Positions 1-11,891 of a stretch of 64,000 bases of DNA are shown one piece after another. Position numbers and translations under genes: made by a program. The notes below the pieces were generated by a model, which was not told where the DNA came from, made no database searches, and worked only from the letters and a program-made list of their open reading frames with translations. Where the stretch lies: positions 62,001 through 126,000 of the forward strand of contig MBPM02000037.1 in NCBI GenBank assembly GCA_001695595.3, written 5' to 3'. The DNA comes from Plasmopara viticola (Eukaryota; Oomycota; Peronosporomycetes; Peronosporales; Peronosporaceae). How positions within the stretch are numbered: the stretch's first letter is position 1; each line of letters starts with the position of its first letter.

Positions 1-3000
1 GCTAAATCCAAAAATTCCTCGTAAGAATTTTTTCGTGCTCCCGTGGCAATAGCGCTTAAGCTTTTTTTCGGTCGACATAACGACAAGAATTTTGCGGAAC
101 CCAGACATATTCTTTCGACTCAGTGTGAATATTGAGGCACTTCGATTCGGTCAATTTCAATAGATTTGATTTTCGGCTAAAGCTTTAAACGATGACAGGG
201 TTTATTCTATTTTAAAGCACAGAAGCCTGACGTTCAACTCTTTTCAAGTGTCATTACCAGACGCGTCGACTACAGCTAATGACTTTTACTACAGTATCCA
301 GCACAAAACACATGGAAAGAGCTCAGGAGCGGATGGCTTTGCAGTAGAGCACTGTTGACCCCCCCCAGTGGGCACTGCGCTTGAACTGGTCTACGCTTTT
401 AAACTTCGGCTTAGAGGCATGACCGAATTTCAGCGCCGCGCTTGCCTATCAATATTACACAGGAAAGGTAGTTGTTCGGATCCCAAGAATTACCGTTACC
501 TTATGGTACGAAAAAAATGACGCCAGCTTTAGACCGAAAGGCTTGGCTTGCCGGCTTGATTAAGATTTTGCTGCGTTCTTATGAGACAGCAAATTTGGTT
601 CGGAATATCCGCTGCACGTTATGCTACGTTTTGGAGCTTCAAAATTGCTGCGGAAGTTGAAATTCACGATCCCTGCTGGTGCCATTTGCCTTGAGTTCGC
701 AAAGGCTTTCAACAGTGTCAACTGAAAAGTTTTAGATCTCGTTCTACAGCACTGGGGAGTGGCTAAAAAAATTTCGCTGGGCTTTGACATTCTTAATAGG
801 ACATGAGAATAGGTCCTATGCTATAATTTGTACTCAGAATTTTCCAGTCTGTTTGCCAAGGGGATCAGCTACCTTCAGGTCTCTTTGTCAAATTTACAAA
901 GCCCTTACTATGCTATTCCCAGTTCGTCAACCAAGCGTTCTCAGTCTAGAGCTGGGACACTTCTCGTCACACTATAAATTTCGGTGACGCTGTGTCTGGG
1001 CTTGGCAACGATCTTTAGAGGCCCCATTATTTCCGGCCCGGATTCAAGAAGGTTGACTGTAACCGGCATGCAATTGAACACAGACAAAACAGTTTCAATC
1101 CCACCTTGGCCCTGATCATCGGCCGACTTCAGCTTACTACACATTTTGCGTAACATCGAACCTTGAGGTCAAGCAACGAGGGGCACACTACACTTCCAAA
1201 TATTTTTGTGGGACCCCTGTGCCGGCCAAGCTTACAGCAAAACATAGTGCTCCTCCGATCATAAAATCTCTGTGTGGCTTGGCGTTGAAGCCTCCGTACC
1301 TTACAAGGGCGGAATCTGGAATCAAAAACAATGTTACAGTGTCTTTCTTGAGAGTACAAATGGTTCTCAAGGAGGAATTTAAACTTTTCCGATCCTCTTA
1401 TAAAAGAACATACCACCATCACCACAGACGTCGCAACTGTTCAAGCCGATTTCCTAGCAAGCGGAACTCCGTGAATATCACTACTAGAGGCTTAGACCTT
1501 CACACTACTTCAAAACCGATTTAACTTCTTCAGATTAACTTTAGTCATCAGGTTATTCGGCACTGCAAAGAAAGGGCCGATTTTCCCCTCAAAACGTCCT
1601 TTAACTTTGCTATTTAATTTCAAGGCGTTGGCTTAGCCTTTCTATACTTGCATCTGCAAACCTCGCTGGAAAGGTGTACCGAGCAAGTGGCATAGCGGAC
1701 TTTCACTATGGAATAATTAAATAATGCGTAAGCTTGTGAGCACCAATCCGGTCTTCACTAAGCATACTCGGCCAATATGGACTATTATCGTTATACGCTC
1801 TAGTTCTGGACGGATAAGCTTGGCATGACTTCATCGTAAAGCTTGCCAGTATCTATCTTATCACAGCGTTTCATGAATTTTTTCCTTTTGTCAGTGTTGT
1901 GATTGGATACCTTCTGCCCCAAAGCTTCAAGAGACTTTTTCCGGGCCCCTATTTGATTGGCTCGCTCCCTTACTCGAGTGGCTGAAAGTCTGGTGCCAAT
2001 CATAAAACTCCCTGCTCACTGTAGCACATTTGATTTCTTTCCGGCTTCCTCGGCAACTATGCTTTCCACTTTTCATACTAGGAATTCTGACAAATACGAC
2101 ATTAGATGGAAACGACACTTTTATTCGCCGTCTTTTCCACCCAGAATTACCTCGTTAATTTCCATTACACTCGCTAGGACTTGACGACTTTTCGTTGCCC
2201 GTAAATTGCTGGTATACACAACAACAGCTTTAACGTAATAGCCTCCCCGTCTTTTCAGATTTGCGATTTATATCCAAAAGTATGACTTATGATTTTGCTA
2301 CAAATTTGGCTGACATACCCAAGGCATAAATTGCGTTCACAGCTGTTTCGAACCCGAAATGCCTAATCATTTTCGATTAGTTGTTAGACAGCAAATCGTA
2401 TATGGCGGTCATTTCTTTCCCCGATGGAATAATTTTTCGCTATTACGACTCGTTGAAAGCAAGCGCTATTTCTCGTCCACTAGGTTAATCGTAACAAGGC
2501 AATATACGATGCACCTTGTCTCCAACTTATAGGCGATTTTTGGCAGCGCTTAACAAGGATAGGCCTATATCTACAGCGGCTATTTTAAGTTCATTCGCGC
2601 TCACACTAAAAATTGTGCACCCGTACACGATCAAGCTATATTTGTGTGAATATCTATTAAATTTGGCACATTCTTGAAGAACCATTTCCTATGTTCACCG
2701 GCACCTAACTTCACGCCTTATCTTACTCGGTCTTAGTAAATTTGGTAACTTTGCTATTGACTTTTTACAGCATTTTCTGAATTGGGAAAGAGAAACAAAG
2801 TCAGTTCTAATTCCCGCGGCGATTCTTGTTTGCAAACATCGCGTTTAACTACATAAATCCTATGAGATTTATTGCGCTTTTACGTTTGTGAACTTTACTG
2901 CATTTTTACGCTTTACGAATCCCATAAGTTTTATTACACATGACGCTTTATGAGCTTAACACGCTTTTTTGCGCCTTAAGCAATTTTATTTTTTACTTGG

Positions 3001-6000
3001 AATGCGGAACTGATTGGGTTCTTTCCTCGCATAGCCACAAGGTCACTATGTTCTGGAAGTTACCGCGTAAGCGATACATACCTAACATCTTTCTACATCG
3101 GCGGATGTACTTAGCTATCGACTTAAGCGATTTCAAGTCATCATAAATGCATGCCGACTTCTTCTGCCAAAACATAATACCAAGACCTAAAGAAGCTTCA
3201 TCTTCTTCGTTACCAACCGAGCACGAGTGTCGCCAGGAGATACTTCCACAAAGCAAATGTTTTAACGAAAATGAGTGGAGCCACGTCAGCTGGTCAGTGT
3301 AAACGGCTTCCCACCAAGCAAAATCGTCACTGCTTTATTTCAATATCACCAAGGTACTAATAAAACATATGCTCGCACTCCGGAATAGGTGATGATACTG
3401 AAAGAATGACTGCTTCTGTGACTGGCGCGACACCATTCCCCCGCATCAACACGTCAGTGTGTATTAAATTTCTTTTTACCCCAAGTAAGACTAGAACGCT
3501 CTCCACAAAATTCCAGACTTCCGCTTTCAATAAAGACTTCGACAGTTCATGCACAACTCAATCGCACTTCAACAGGTGACTTGTTCTCTTCTAGCTCATC
3601 TAGCCAAGATTAAGAGTATAATGAAACGTAATCGTACCAAACTGGAAGCCGGTAGAAATATTTTTGATTTGTGGCACTCTAACTGCTTCGCGTTCTCAAG
3701 TTTAAGGCGTACCAAGGTATTTTTAAGCCATTAAATTGACGGAAAAACGCATCTTCTCCTCTCTTGTGTGCATGAATGTCGATATAATGAAAACACTGTT
3801 TCTGGACATTTAAATGCTCGATCCAAGCAATCTCTTTCTTCTTAACAATTTCAAGGCTGGTCGCTGTGCACTCTGCAATTGACCCGTGCGTCACCACAGT
3901 CCAAGGCTGAGCAGTAACCCTGAATTGATGTTCTAGCGCAATTTTCGGTTGTAGTAGCCTACTATAAAAAGAATCTAAGTAGAAATATACTTAATTTAGT
4001 GTCAGAGTGATGCCAATCCACTCACGAAGCAATTCTTACGCCGAATGCAGCAAGCCTTCTGAAAGCTATTCGAGGTGTTTTGACCAAAGAAGATGTCACT
4101 TAGTAGAAACCCGGATGAAGCAGTCAGGCTATTAAAAACACTTTTAAAAAAATTTTTGTGCACAGAGCCAATTGATGGCAAATATTTTTCTTTTCAAAAA
4201 CTTCCAACAGAACAGCATCAGAATCTGAAAGGCTTTAACTCTTCTAAGCATTGACAAGTGAGATTTTGATGGCTCGCATAGTCCACATGTGAGCTTTCCA
4301 ATCGGGTGGTCAAGCTGCTTTTAAAGCAGCGCGAACAACATCAAACCCTTTAGTCGATGACTAGCTTGATTTTTGCGAGTAAGAATTGGCCCGCTACCAA
4401 TCGACAATAAAAGACACTTTACTTTGAATTAGCTCGCCATCTTAGACTCCACCTACCACCAATTCTGTCCATACTCTACAGAGATCTTTTTGCTGGTTAT
4501 GTACCGTATCGGAAGCAGCCTGAAAAGAATGAGCTGTGATGATTCTTCGTTACCAGCTATGAAGCGAGTTGCACGATCATCAGTATACATCAAACGCTTA
4601 TACGCATCTTCGTACGTCAAGAATACAACATGGTATTGACGGCACGAGGGTGGCTCTGTGAAGAAACATTTGAAAGCCAATTTAAGCCGCCTAGGTTTCA
4701 TAAAGTTGAGAGAATTTGATGCTGCCTAAGCTCCACTCCATTTTTGTTAAAAAGAAAAGACAAATGGTTTAAATGAAAGAAAATGTGATGTACTCCGCAA
4801 ACAAGACCAATCTAGCGCAGACGGATTTTTTTGTAAACAGCTAACCATCTACGCTTGCCAATTGATATTTTATTTTAACCTCAGACACCAAAATCGACGT
4901 TTGATACCCGACGTAGCATCTTAAGCAATTACGGGCGGTCAAAGCAATTTTGGTAGCCCTGAGTCGGAGTCGCTTGTACAATGAAACAAAGGCACCTCAA
5001 AAGCAAAAAGGGTCTACTTTTGTAGGCAAAAACGGAAAAGCATCATTTAACCCCAATCGCATACTCACTGTCCACGTCAATTGCAACTCGACATTCTTGC
5101 AGATGTGAAATCATAGCTGTGTCCTCCGCTACGTTTTGTGTACAGGGGAGCAAAAATGATATTTGCAAAAAAGCTGTCCTATTGTGATAAAGTGATGCAA
5201 AACATATTAGATATAGAATCACAACGTTTGATGCTGATCGCTACTTACTAGACATTTTGGGCCTCACAAACCAAATTGTCTCGGTGGAGGAAGCGCTTGT
5301 AAGGTCATTTGATGATGCTGACTGATAAAACGTATTGTACCGTAAACTCGTCGTTATGCTCGTTAAGTTGACGTTGACGCGAATGTGGATGGCGTTACGA
5401 AAAAAATATTTCAAAGAGTTGAGCCTGCTGGGATTGTTTAAGGTACGGAATTTTTTTGAAAGGATTAAAACGCCCATCGCCATATAAGTATCGGGAGCGA
5501 AAACGCTTAGTTTAAAAATGTCTGGTGTAATAAGTTTGGAAGTAAGACTAAGATTAATGTAATGGCGAAATTTGAAATGAAGAAAGTAAATCGTTCGCGA
5601 CACCTAGGAACTAATATATATTACAACCCTATTCTTTCCCTGCAGAGTTACGTCTCCGATCTTGGTAGAACTTTATCATCCGGCTGCATAGAGGTCATCA
5701 TGCGGAACTTTATCACCATGAATTGATGGATCCGCTTTTATGAATATTTAAACGCATTCTAAGTGCAATCTTCGGCACCTTAAGTAGTCAGAGCTTTCAG
5801 CCAAAGTCGGTCACCTAGTAAGAATGTTTCGAAGATGCCATCAAATCTATCTTCGCGAAACGTTTTGGCCGTGTAACTGGCGAAGCTTTTGCTTTAAGGA
5901 GCCGTATGCATTAGAGAAGTAGGAACATACTTTATTAAAGTCCTTTGCGTGTTTTTGGGTATGACTTTCTCTCTCCGCTTATTGGCCCAGAGCTTGTGCT

Positions 6001-7411
6001 TTTCTAAGCAAGGCATGCTCGAAAAAAAAGGACGATTGTCTGTTTAAAAAGCAAATATTGATTTCGTGCTGTCGAAGTAAAAAAAAACTTAGTTTTCGTA
6101 CGAGCGAAGGGACGCTTCGAATTTTAATTATAACCATATTTACCAAAACTCGCTTATGTCCGCTACCCATTCTTAGAAATTTGCTAACTTTCTATCGACT
6201 GACCACAATTGGTGCTCGGCGATCGCACCATTTAGCGCATCTGAGTCTACCGAGACATGAATTACTCTCTTAAAACCAATAACACTTCGCGTATGCAGTC
6301 AGTGGTCTAAAGCCTTAGGATTTCTTTCTCGTCGGCGCTTCAGATTACCAGATTTCTATTGTTGTAAGGCCTAAGCTTTTGCCAGTGACCCATACATTAT
6401 CACAATCAAGACAAAAAATTCCTTTGTCGATCCTTTAGAAACAAGCACATATCATAATTCTTGCCTCTCGCAACCAAATCAGTAAATGCGACTTGGACCG
6501 ACAATGCTTAAGTCCATTGAGACCACTCGCTAAGCCTAAGTCAGTGGACCCACTACTCGAGGGCCTGCGGACCAACTCCTTCATTCTGGCAAAGCGAGCC
6601 TATCGGTGACTGTAGTTCTCTCGAAACGAGATTAAAAGGATATTTTTTTGTCGCTACTTGCATGCTATAAGTGAATAGCGCGAGCGAGGCTAACATTAGA
6701 CTATCTATGACCACAATAAATTTGAGGTGTCCAAGAACAGCGTCACAGAATCGGAAGTTGTCAACTCCCCTAGCTCACTACGATATTTATAAAGCTAGCG
6801 TTTCTTTCACCTGTAGGCAAGAAAGTGGGAGCACTGACAAAAGTCATATTTTATCGGGAAAAACGCTGCCCTCATATGTGCTATAACACTTAAGTACTCA
6901 AGTAAAGCAGTTTTTTGAGTAAGTGCCAACTTTAAGCCTAATCTTCCATGAATAATCCACGAGCAAATGATTATCTGTAATCGTGAACGTTAACAGTCGA
7001 GACAAGTTTTTTAATTTGATTTCTTTGAAAGCAGTAAATCTTTAACTTTACCGGCTAAAACTTTGCGATAAGCCATATTAACGGAACCCCCGCTGAATAA
7101 TTTATAGAGCCTAAACTGTGCTCGTAAAGTTTGAGCGCTGTGACGCGTTCGAGGTAATTTGCAGGATAGGGGCTGATTAATGCAGCCGTCCTATTCAGCT
7201 CGTAGTAGCGAGCAAGCTTTTTAATATAGGCTAACTACTTGGCCAACGAGTGCGAGATGCTGGCTTGGAGCATTTGCGGAGATTCATGTGGACAATCTTC
7301 TCACACTTAGCGTTGCTTATGAAGGGATAATAGGGTATGGAGAGAGACAGCACTTTGTACATAGGTGCGTGCAGAAATACTTAAAGATATATCGGCAAAG
7401 GACTGCCAACC
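1..7411. other. gene-poor region, no convincing gene
   Basis: All open frames here are short (most under 100 codons). They occur on both strands at similar density and many lack an ATG. I recognise no domain in them. The longest, a 120-codon minus-strand frame at 5241-5603, has composition typical of chance frames in AT-rich DNA. There are homopolymer runs but no clear tandem repeat, RNA gene or terminal repeat. The texture suggests old, decayed transposon DNA; that is inference. Confidence 0.5.
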
Positions 7412-7731
7412 TTTTCGGATAAGGTTGGGGTGACGCCCTCCTTCCAAGCGCGGGGGCTAAATGCTCGCGCGCTTCGGGCAGGTGCTCTCGGGCATCTGCA
7501 GGTCTCTAACGAGTCTCACCCTCGACGCGACGGTCTCCAGCACCAGGGCGCCACCTGGGCTCTTACCAAGTCAGAGATAAACAAAATAATGGAAGACCCT
7601 CACGACCTCGGTGCTGGCTGCACTGCCCGCCGAACGAGACCCGACGTATGTAGACACCACTCTATGCCGTGGACTAGCCCTAGAGCCTAGCACGTGCATA
7701 AATTGGGAACGCGATAACGTAATACAACAAC
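7412..7731 (+). mobile_element. short non-autonomous non-LTR retroelement, copy 1
   Basis: This 320 bp insertion is flanked by the 11 bp direct repeat GACTGCCAACC (7401-7411 and 7732-7742). It begins TTTTCGGATAAGGTTGGGG and ends in a short AATACAACAAC tail. Compared with the longer relative at 13787-14934 it keeps three blocks: the 5' end to about 7545, a short block around 7555-7576 (GGGCTCTTACCAAGTCAGAG) and the 3' end from about 7588. The two stretches between them are missing. The copies at 32186-32512 and 56559-56846 have the same blocks, so this is a family derived from a deleted LINE and presumably moved by a LINE's machinery. It encodes no protein of its own; the open frame across it is incidental. 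Confidence 0.85.
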
Positions 7732-7742
7732 GACTGCCAACC

Positions 7743-8333
7743 ATTTTATGTAAGAGATTTAACGTGCAATAAATCGGCTTAAAATCTTTTTAGTTAATTA
7801 AAGTTTGTCACCGATTAGATCCTACCTCGAAATCTAAAGAATGATTTTACATTCAAGGCAGCATCTTTTCAAGTATCTCGTATGGTCATGAGTTTGGAAA
7901 AGATGAGATAGTTTATTTTCTTTGCGTCACCGTCGCTCAGCGAAACCTGAATTGACCAATTTAATGTACTTTGTTAAATCATCATAAAATGTGTCTGGCA
8001 CGAGTGAGGTGTCCAGGAAAAAAAAAATTCAGATCTTCCAATCAAATTTATTTTAATTATCTAATTCTCAATTCTCGCAACAAATGATCCGTGATAACGT
8101 AGATTTGTCAAAACATCAATTTATAGGATCTAGCGTAATTACAATGTCCAAAAACTTAATGATAGCTTGATCGCATATCATGAGTGACGCACTTGTCGTT
8201 GGGTGACGCCCTATCACTGCGCGTGAAAACCGCTGAGAGATACTGATACGAAGTTAAAAAAAATTAAATTCTTTTGTAATTTATTGATATTTGAATCGTT
8301 TCGGGCTCATTATTTATGTTTATTGCAATTATT
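7743..8333. other. intergenic, nothing recognised
   Basis: AT-rich sequence with several poly-A and poly-T runs. No gene, repeat or RNA was recognised in it. Confidence 0.4.
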
Positions 8334-8440
8334 CATTTATTTTAACCGTAGGGACTGCAGTTTATCAAAGGTTCGAATCCTTTTACTTCAAAGGGCCTAT
8401 AACGCAGTTTGCTAGAGTACACATACGTGGCATGATTGGC
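8334..8440 (+). tRNA. possible remnant of two adjacent organellar-type tRNA genes
   Basis: At 8367-8383 there is a perfect T-arm, AAAGG-TTCGAAT-CCTTT, containing GGTTCGAATCC, a full match to the Pol III B-box. An acceptor-like tail TTTACTTCA follows. About nine bases later, at 8393, GGGCCTATAACGCAG begins and runs into TTTGCTAGAGTACACA, close to the 5' half (acceptor, D-arm) of a bacterial or organellar tRNA-Ile/Val type. The 3' half of the second tRNA is not seen and the first lacks a readable 5' half. Two tRNA pieces two or three bases apart in AT-rich flanks suggest a nuclear insertion of mitochondrial DNA. It is not an intact functional tRNA. Confidence 0.33.
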
Positions 8441-9473
8441 TTTTAGCTTTCATATCGAGGGCGAAAACACGTTATTCACTGAGGAAAGTCGGAGAAAACA
8501 TCGCTCGTGTATGGCTTGCTATAGGATAAAGCATAAAGAATGCGGTCCTGACGATGTGCTTGGAGTTATACACAACTTATTAAGCAAAGGTAGTCATAAG
8601 CAGCGCTCATTCTTTGATCATCGTGACATAATCGGCCCAAAGTCGAGGCAGCTAGATAATCGCTCTTCCGACGCATGTTATTCAATCATGAGAGGCTCTG
8701 ATGAGCATAGTTCTATGGTAGACGTCAATGCAAGCGTCGTTGCGTCAATGCACAATCGTGTCGACACGATGACGACACGTAGAGTCGTTTCACCACCGCC
8801 AACTTCGTCAAGGAAAGGACGGCGATATATAATACTAATTGAGGTGAGCACAAGAGTACATGTTAGTAGAGACGGCAATAAAGCTCGGAAATCTGCAGAA
8901 AGACGTGCAGACAAGATCAACCTCATACAAATTTTGCTTTGATTTTAGCTGAACAAGATGTCTATGACAGAGATTGAATGAGCATTTTAAGCTGACGACG
9001 TATGTTCCTACGATCTAAGCAAGATAGCAGCTTTTCATCACGATTAAATGTAGCGATGAATGTTACATAGTGTCTTAAACACATCTACTCGGTACGAGCA
9101 GAGTGAAAAAGCCAGAATTGAATATAATGGCCTTATGCTCCCAGGGATCTTTTCGAACGTTTTGCTTTGCAACCAAGTATCGTAAAAGTAAAACTCTTTT
9201 GCACTTAAGGCTTGTTCATCTGTGTTATTGTGGGGTTTATTTATGCGGCATTATTCACGAGTGGACAATATGGCTTTCTACATGCGTCGACCCGCTTTCT
9301 GCGCCATCCATTAATTTCAGTTATTTTGATATCTACCTAATTTGCATACCGTACCTGCTGTCTTTTGCAATTTGTAATTCCATCCCTTTAGCATATCACA
9401 AATTACGATTTGAGCAGATTATTTGCATGTCAGTGACGGAACAGCTCAAAATTTTGCGTGGTGTCAAAGCAAC
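8441..9473. other. intergenic with an unrecognised 168-codon open frame
   Basis: A plus-strand frame is open from 8436 to 8942 but has no ATG at its start; its first ATG reads MACYRIKHK. It carries no recognised domain. A minus-strand ATG frame at 8678-8926 has a hydrophobic stretch but no convincing signal peptide or effector motif. Neither is annotated as a gene. The last few hundred bases are the upstream region of the gene starting at 9474. Confidence 0.3.
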
Positions 9474-10418
9474 ATGTCGAGCAGTTACAAGCAAAAAAAG
9501 GTGAAGACGCTGGTCACGCGGAAGAAGACGCGCAAACGTCGCATTGAGGAGGGTTTGACTTTCGAGGACGAACCGGGCCGCTTGTTCCAGCCACCAAGCA
9601 CTCGCGATCCGCGCTGGAAGAAGCCGTCTATTGAGGCTGTGGTCTCTGGTGTTATTACGAGCAAACGTCGTAAGAAGGCCGAGAAAAAGAGGCGGAAACT
9701 TGCTGCCAATCAAAGCAAAATTGGTGATGGAGACAAATTGTTTGAGCTTGTACAGCAGGAAAACGCTAGCAGTGACGATGAGCCGAAGAAGCCGCAAACC
9801 GTTGAGTTAATCGGTAATGATGCGCTTTTCGAGCTACCGAAGACGCCGCTGCGACTGTGCAGTTCGCCGGATGATGCGGTTGCGAAAGCTGTTGCACAGC
9901 ATGCAGAGATTCGTCGTGCAGACAGTAGACAAAAGAAAAAAGTGCTGCTACTAGTGGACTCGCGATCGCTTTTTAAGCTCGTGAAAAAAAAGATGAACAT
10001 CCGCTCCGAGATGATTAAGGCAAAGAGCAAACGTGGGGTAGGCTCTGGAAAGAAGCCAGAAATGGGTTTTAAAAATGTTGGGCTGGTGAAGACGCCGCTG
10101 GACCGCTACAAAAACGTCAACACAACTGTACTTAAAGAGTTTATGAGTGGAAAACTGTCGTCAATCCTTGCTGAAGGCTTGAGTGTATATCCGTTTACTA
10201 AGTATATAGTGCAGCACGTGATCTTCGTGGCCAAGCATGCAAGCTCGGCCATCAATTTGAATCGTAATGTGCTAGAAAACGTTCAGCTGCACTCGTTCGT
10301 CGTTTGTAATTCAAGCGCTGCGGAGGGATCGGAGAATGAGCTCAAGGCGCTTCAGGCTGCATACGATGTTTCGACCTCTCCTTACTTGTTGAGGGGTTTC
10401 AAGAGTATTGTCAGCTAA
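9474..10418 (+). CDS. basic, lysine-rich protein with repeated LFEL motifs, unknown function
   Basis: A 314-residue protein. The start is set at the ATG at 9474, which has A at -3; the open frame extends 51 bases upstream only through an unlikely leader. The N-terminus is very basic (KKTRKRR at about 17-23, SKRRKKAEKKRRK at about 63-75), which suggests nuclear or nucleolar localisation. A short motif recurs: DKLFELV (87-93), DALFELP (116-122) and SLFKLV (165-170), with LFQPP near residue 37. KTPL occurs at about 123 and again further on. I recognise no catalytic domain. The gene lies 167 bases upstream of the next gene on the same strand and shares the gene-like composition of this island. 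The frame is long and uninterrupted, so it is probably real. The last 80 or so residues look less constrained and could include read-through of an intron. Confidence 0.7.
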   Translation: MSSSYKQKKVKTLVTRKKTRKRRIEEGLTFEDEPGRLFQPPSTRDPRWKKPSIEAVVSGVITSKRRKKAEKKRRKLAANQSKIGDGDKLFELVQQENASSDDEPKKPQTVELIGNDALFELPKTPLRLCSSPDDAVAKAVAQHAEIRRADSRQKKKVLLLVDSRSLFKLVKKKMNIRSEMIKAKSKRGVGSGKKPEMGFKNVGLVKTPLDRYKNVNTTVLKEFMSGKLSSILAEGLSVYPFTKYIVQHVIFVAKHASSAINLNRNVLENVQLHSFVVCNSSAAEGSENELKALQAAYDVSTSPYLLRGFKSIVS

Positions 10419-10585
10419 ATGTAGTAGTATTGTCGAACTTTGCCATTTTCTCTTTGTTTGAGTATTGCTCTGATTTCTTGGTGTAACGCACTTCTGACAA
10501 AAAAGATCGTGCATTGAAACGCACGCCCGCTGCTGCTCGAGCTCGTAGGCCCCACTTTCGACAGACCCTTCGACGGCAGACATCG

Positions 10586-11788
10586 ATGGCAGACGCAGGC
10601 GTACCCGCTGACAGCATAGACATCAAGCCTGCTGCTGTGCCTGAGGTTTGGTCCGATCATTTAGATACGACCGACTACTCGCTGCTGGTAGGACTTCCAG
10701 TCGGCTCTCTGTTGGTGATCACATTCGTACTGCGCGTACTATGGCGGCCCAAATCAGGCCCCAAGTTTAGACTACCGAAACAAGTACCAACTTACGGCAG
10801 TGTGGGAATCGACGATGATAACTACGACTACGACGGCGACTCGAATGATTTAATTTACGCTGGGCAAGTAGCAGGTCGCTACGATACACGCTGGACGCGC
10901 ACGTTTGACTTCGTCTTTCTCGTAGGTATGACGTTCTTTGCTCTGGCGCTTGCATGCCTCACTACGCTGCTACAGCCCGAACTATGGGACAACACTACCT
11001 TTTGGTTCTTTTTGGTGCTTAAAGTGCTCATCATGATGGTCGTGTCGACACTTGGAGGCATCGTTTGTCGCTTCTTCTGCATTGTGGACGAAGCGGGATA
11101 CGTCATTACTGAACGCAATTCGGTGTTCAAAGTCAATTATACGAGGAAATTTCAGCTGCTCGCGGCATATCTCTTGCCGTTACTAATTAAGCCGGACGAA
11201 GAGGCGTGTCCCGTGTGCAATGGTCCGTTGGCACTGGCGTGGGGGGACTTTGTGACGCTCTTGTGCTTTTTGCTATTGATCAAACCTATTCGCGAGCGCT
11301 CGACGCTCTTTATGCTGCAATTTAATTCGCTTGATCGACCTGAAGATCGACCGCACACGCTCAAGTGGATTGTAGCAGGCAATGCATTTCCTGGTCTTTT
11401 CGTATTGCTGTTTTTCCGTTGGCTATTTGCGCGTACGACACAGTCCGATCTTATCTTTATCCTCGTGTTCGTAGCTAGTATCGGTGACGGATTGGCTGAA
11501 CCCATTGGCATTGCCTTCGGCAAGCACAAATACTCGACAAGTACGTGCTGTTCCAAACGCAAATACACGCGAAGTTTCGAAGGCTCTGCATGTGTTTTCC
11601 TGTCCGGGATCGTGTTTCCAGCGCTCCAATACTCAACTTTTGAGACGCCCATGCAGCTGTGGCTTACAATGATCGTCTTGCCCTTTGTGGTGGCCTATGC
11701 AGAAGCAACAGCGCCCCATACGATGGATGCCCCGGTACTCATGGCAGCCACCGGTCTTGTGCTCTATACCATCATCCATATTTTTTGA
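10586..11788 (+). CDS. multi-pass membrane protein of the dolichol/phytol kinase-like family
   Basis: A 400-residue protein from the ATG at 10586; the frame is open upstream to 10514 but without an ATG. Hydrophobic segments lie at about 31-52, 107-128, 138-165, 186-200, 219-233, 262-281, 288-300 and 333-400. The C-terminal half has the signature order of CTP-dependent polyprenol/phytol kinases and related cytidylyltransferase-like proteins: GDGLAEPIG (300-308), FGKHKY (311-316), then KYTRSFEGSA (326-335), then EATAPHTMDAPVL (373-385), which matches the family's EAxSPxxxDN region. In that family the enzyme phosphorylates a lipid alcohol in the ER or plastid membrane. The substrate here cannot be read from sequence. 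A DDDNYDYDGD acidic loop (76-85) and the CPVC pair (208-211) are extra features. The stop lies 103 bases from the stop of the convergent kinase gene. Confidence 0.68.
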   Translation: MADAGVPADSIDIKPAAVPEVWSDHLDTTDYSLLVGLPVGSLLVITFVLRVLWRPKSGPKFRLPKQVPTYGSVGIDDDNYDYDGDSNDLIYAGQVAGRYDTRWTRTFDFVFLVGMTFFALALACLTTLLQPELWDNTTFWFFLVLKVLIMMVVSTLGGIVCRFFCIVDEAGYVITERNSVFKVNYTRKFQLLAAYLLPLLIKPDEEACPVCNGPLALAWGDFVTLLCFLLLIKPIRERSTLFMLQFNSLDRPEDRPHTLKWIVAGNAFPGLFVLLFFRWLFARTTQSDLIFILVFVASIGDGLAEPIGIAFGKHKYSTSTCCSKRKYTRSFEGSACVFLSGIVFPALQYSTFETPMQLWLTMIVLPFVVAYAEATAPHTMDAPVLMAATGLVLYTIIHIF

Positions 11789-11891
11789 CAACCAAGTCAA
11801 CAATACAACCTATAGCCCTCTGCTTTCGGTCTGCAACCAGAATATAGAGAGAAGAGTTTTATTACCATTATTGTACCGTGCTTTGTAATTC

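Noticed and set aside
5241..5603. 120-codon minus-strand frame
   Set aside because: No ATG context, domain or neighbour supports it; its composition fits chance in AT-rich DNA.
8436..8942. 168-codon plus-strand frame and the overlapping minus-strand frame 8678-8926 as a possible secreted effector
   Set aside because: The plus frame has no ATG at its start and no recognised domain; the minus frame lacks a convincing signal peptide and has no RXLR-type motif.
9103..9504. 133-codon frame just before the basic protein gene
   Set aside because: It overlaps the start of the better-supported gene and has no recognisable content.
10767..11652. Minus-strand frames inside the lipid-kinase-like gene
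   Set aside because: Shadows of the plus-strand coding sequence, which has coherent membrane segments and family motifs.
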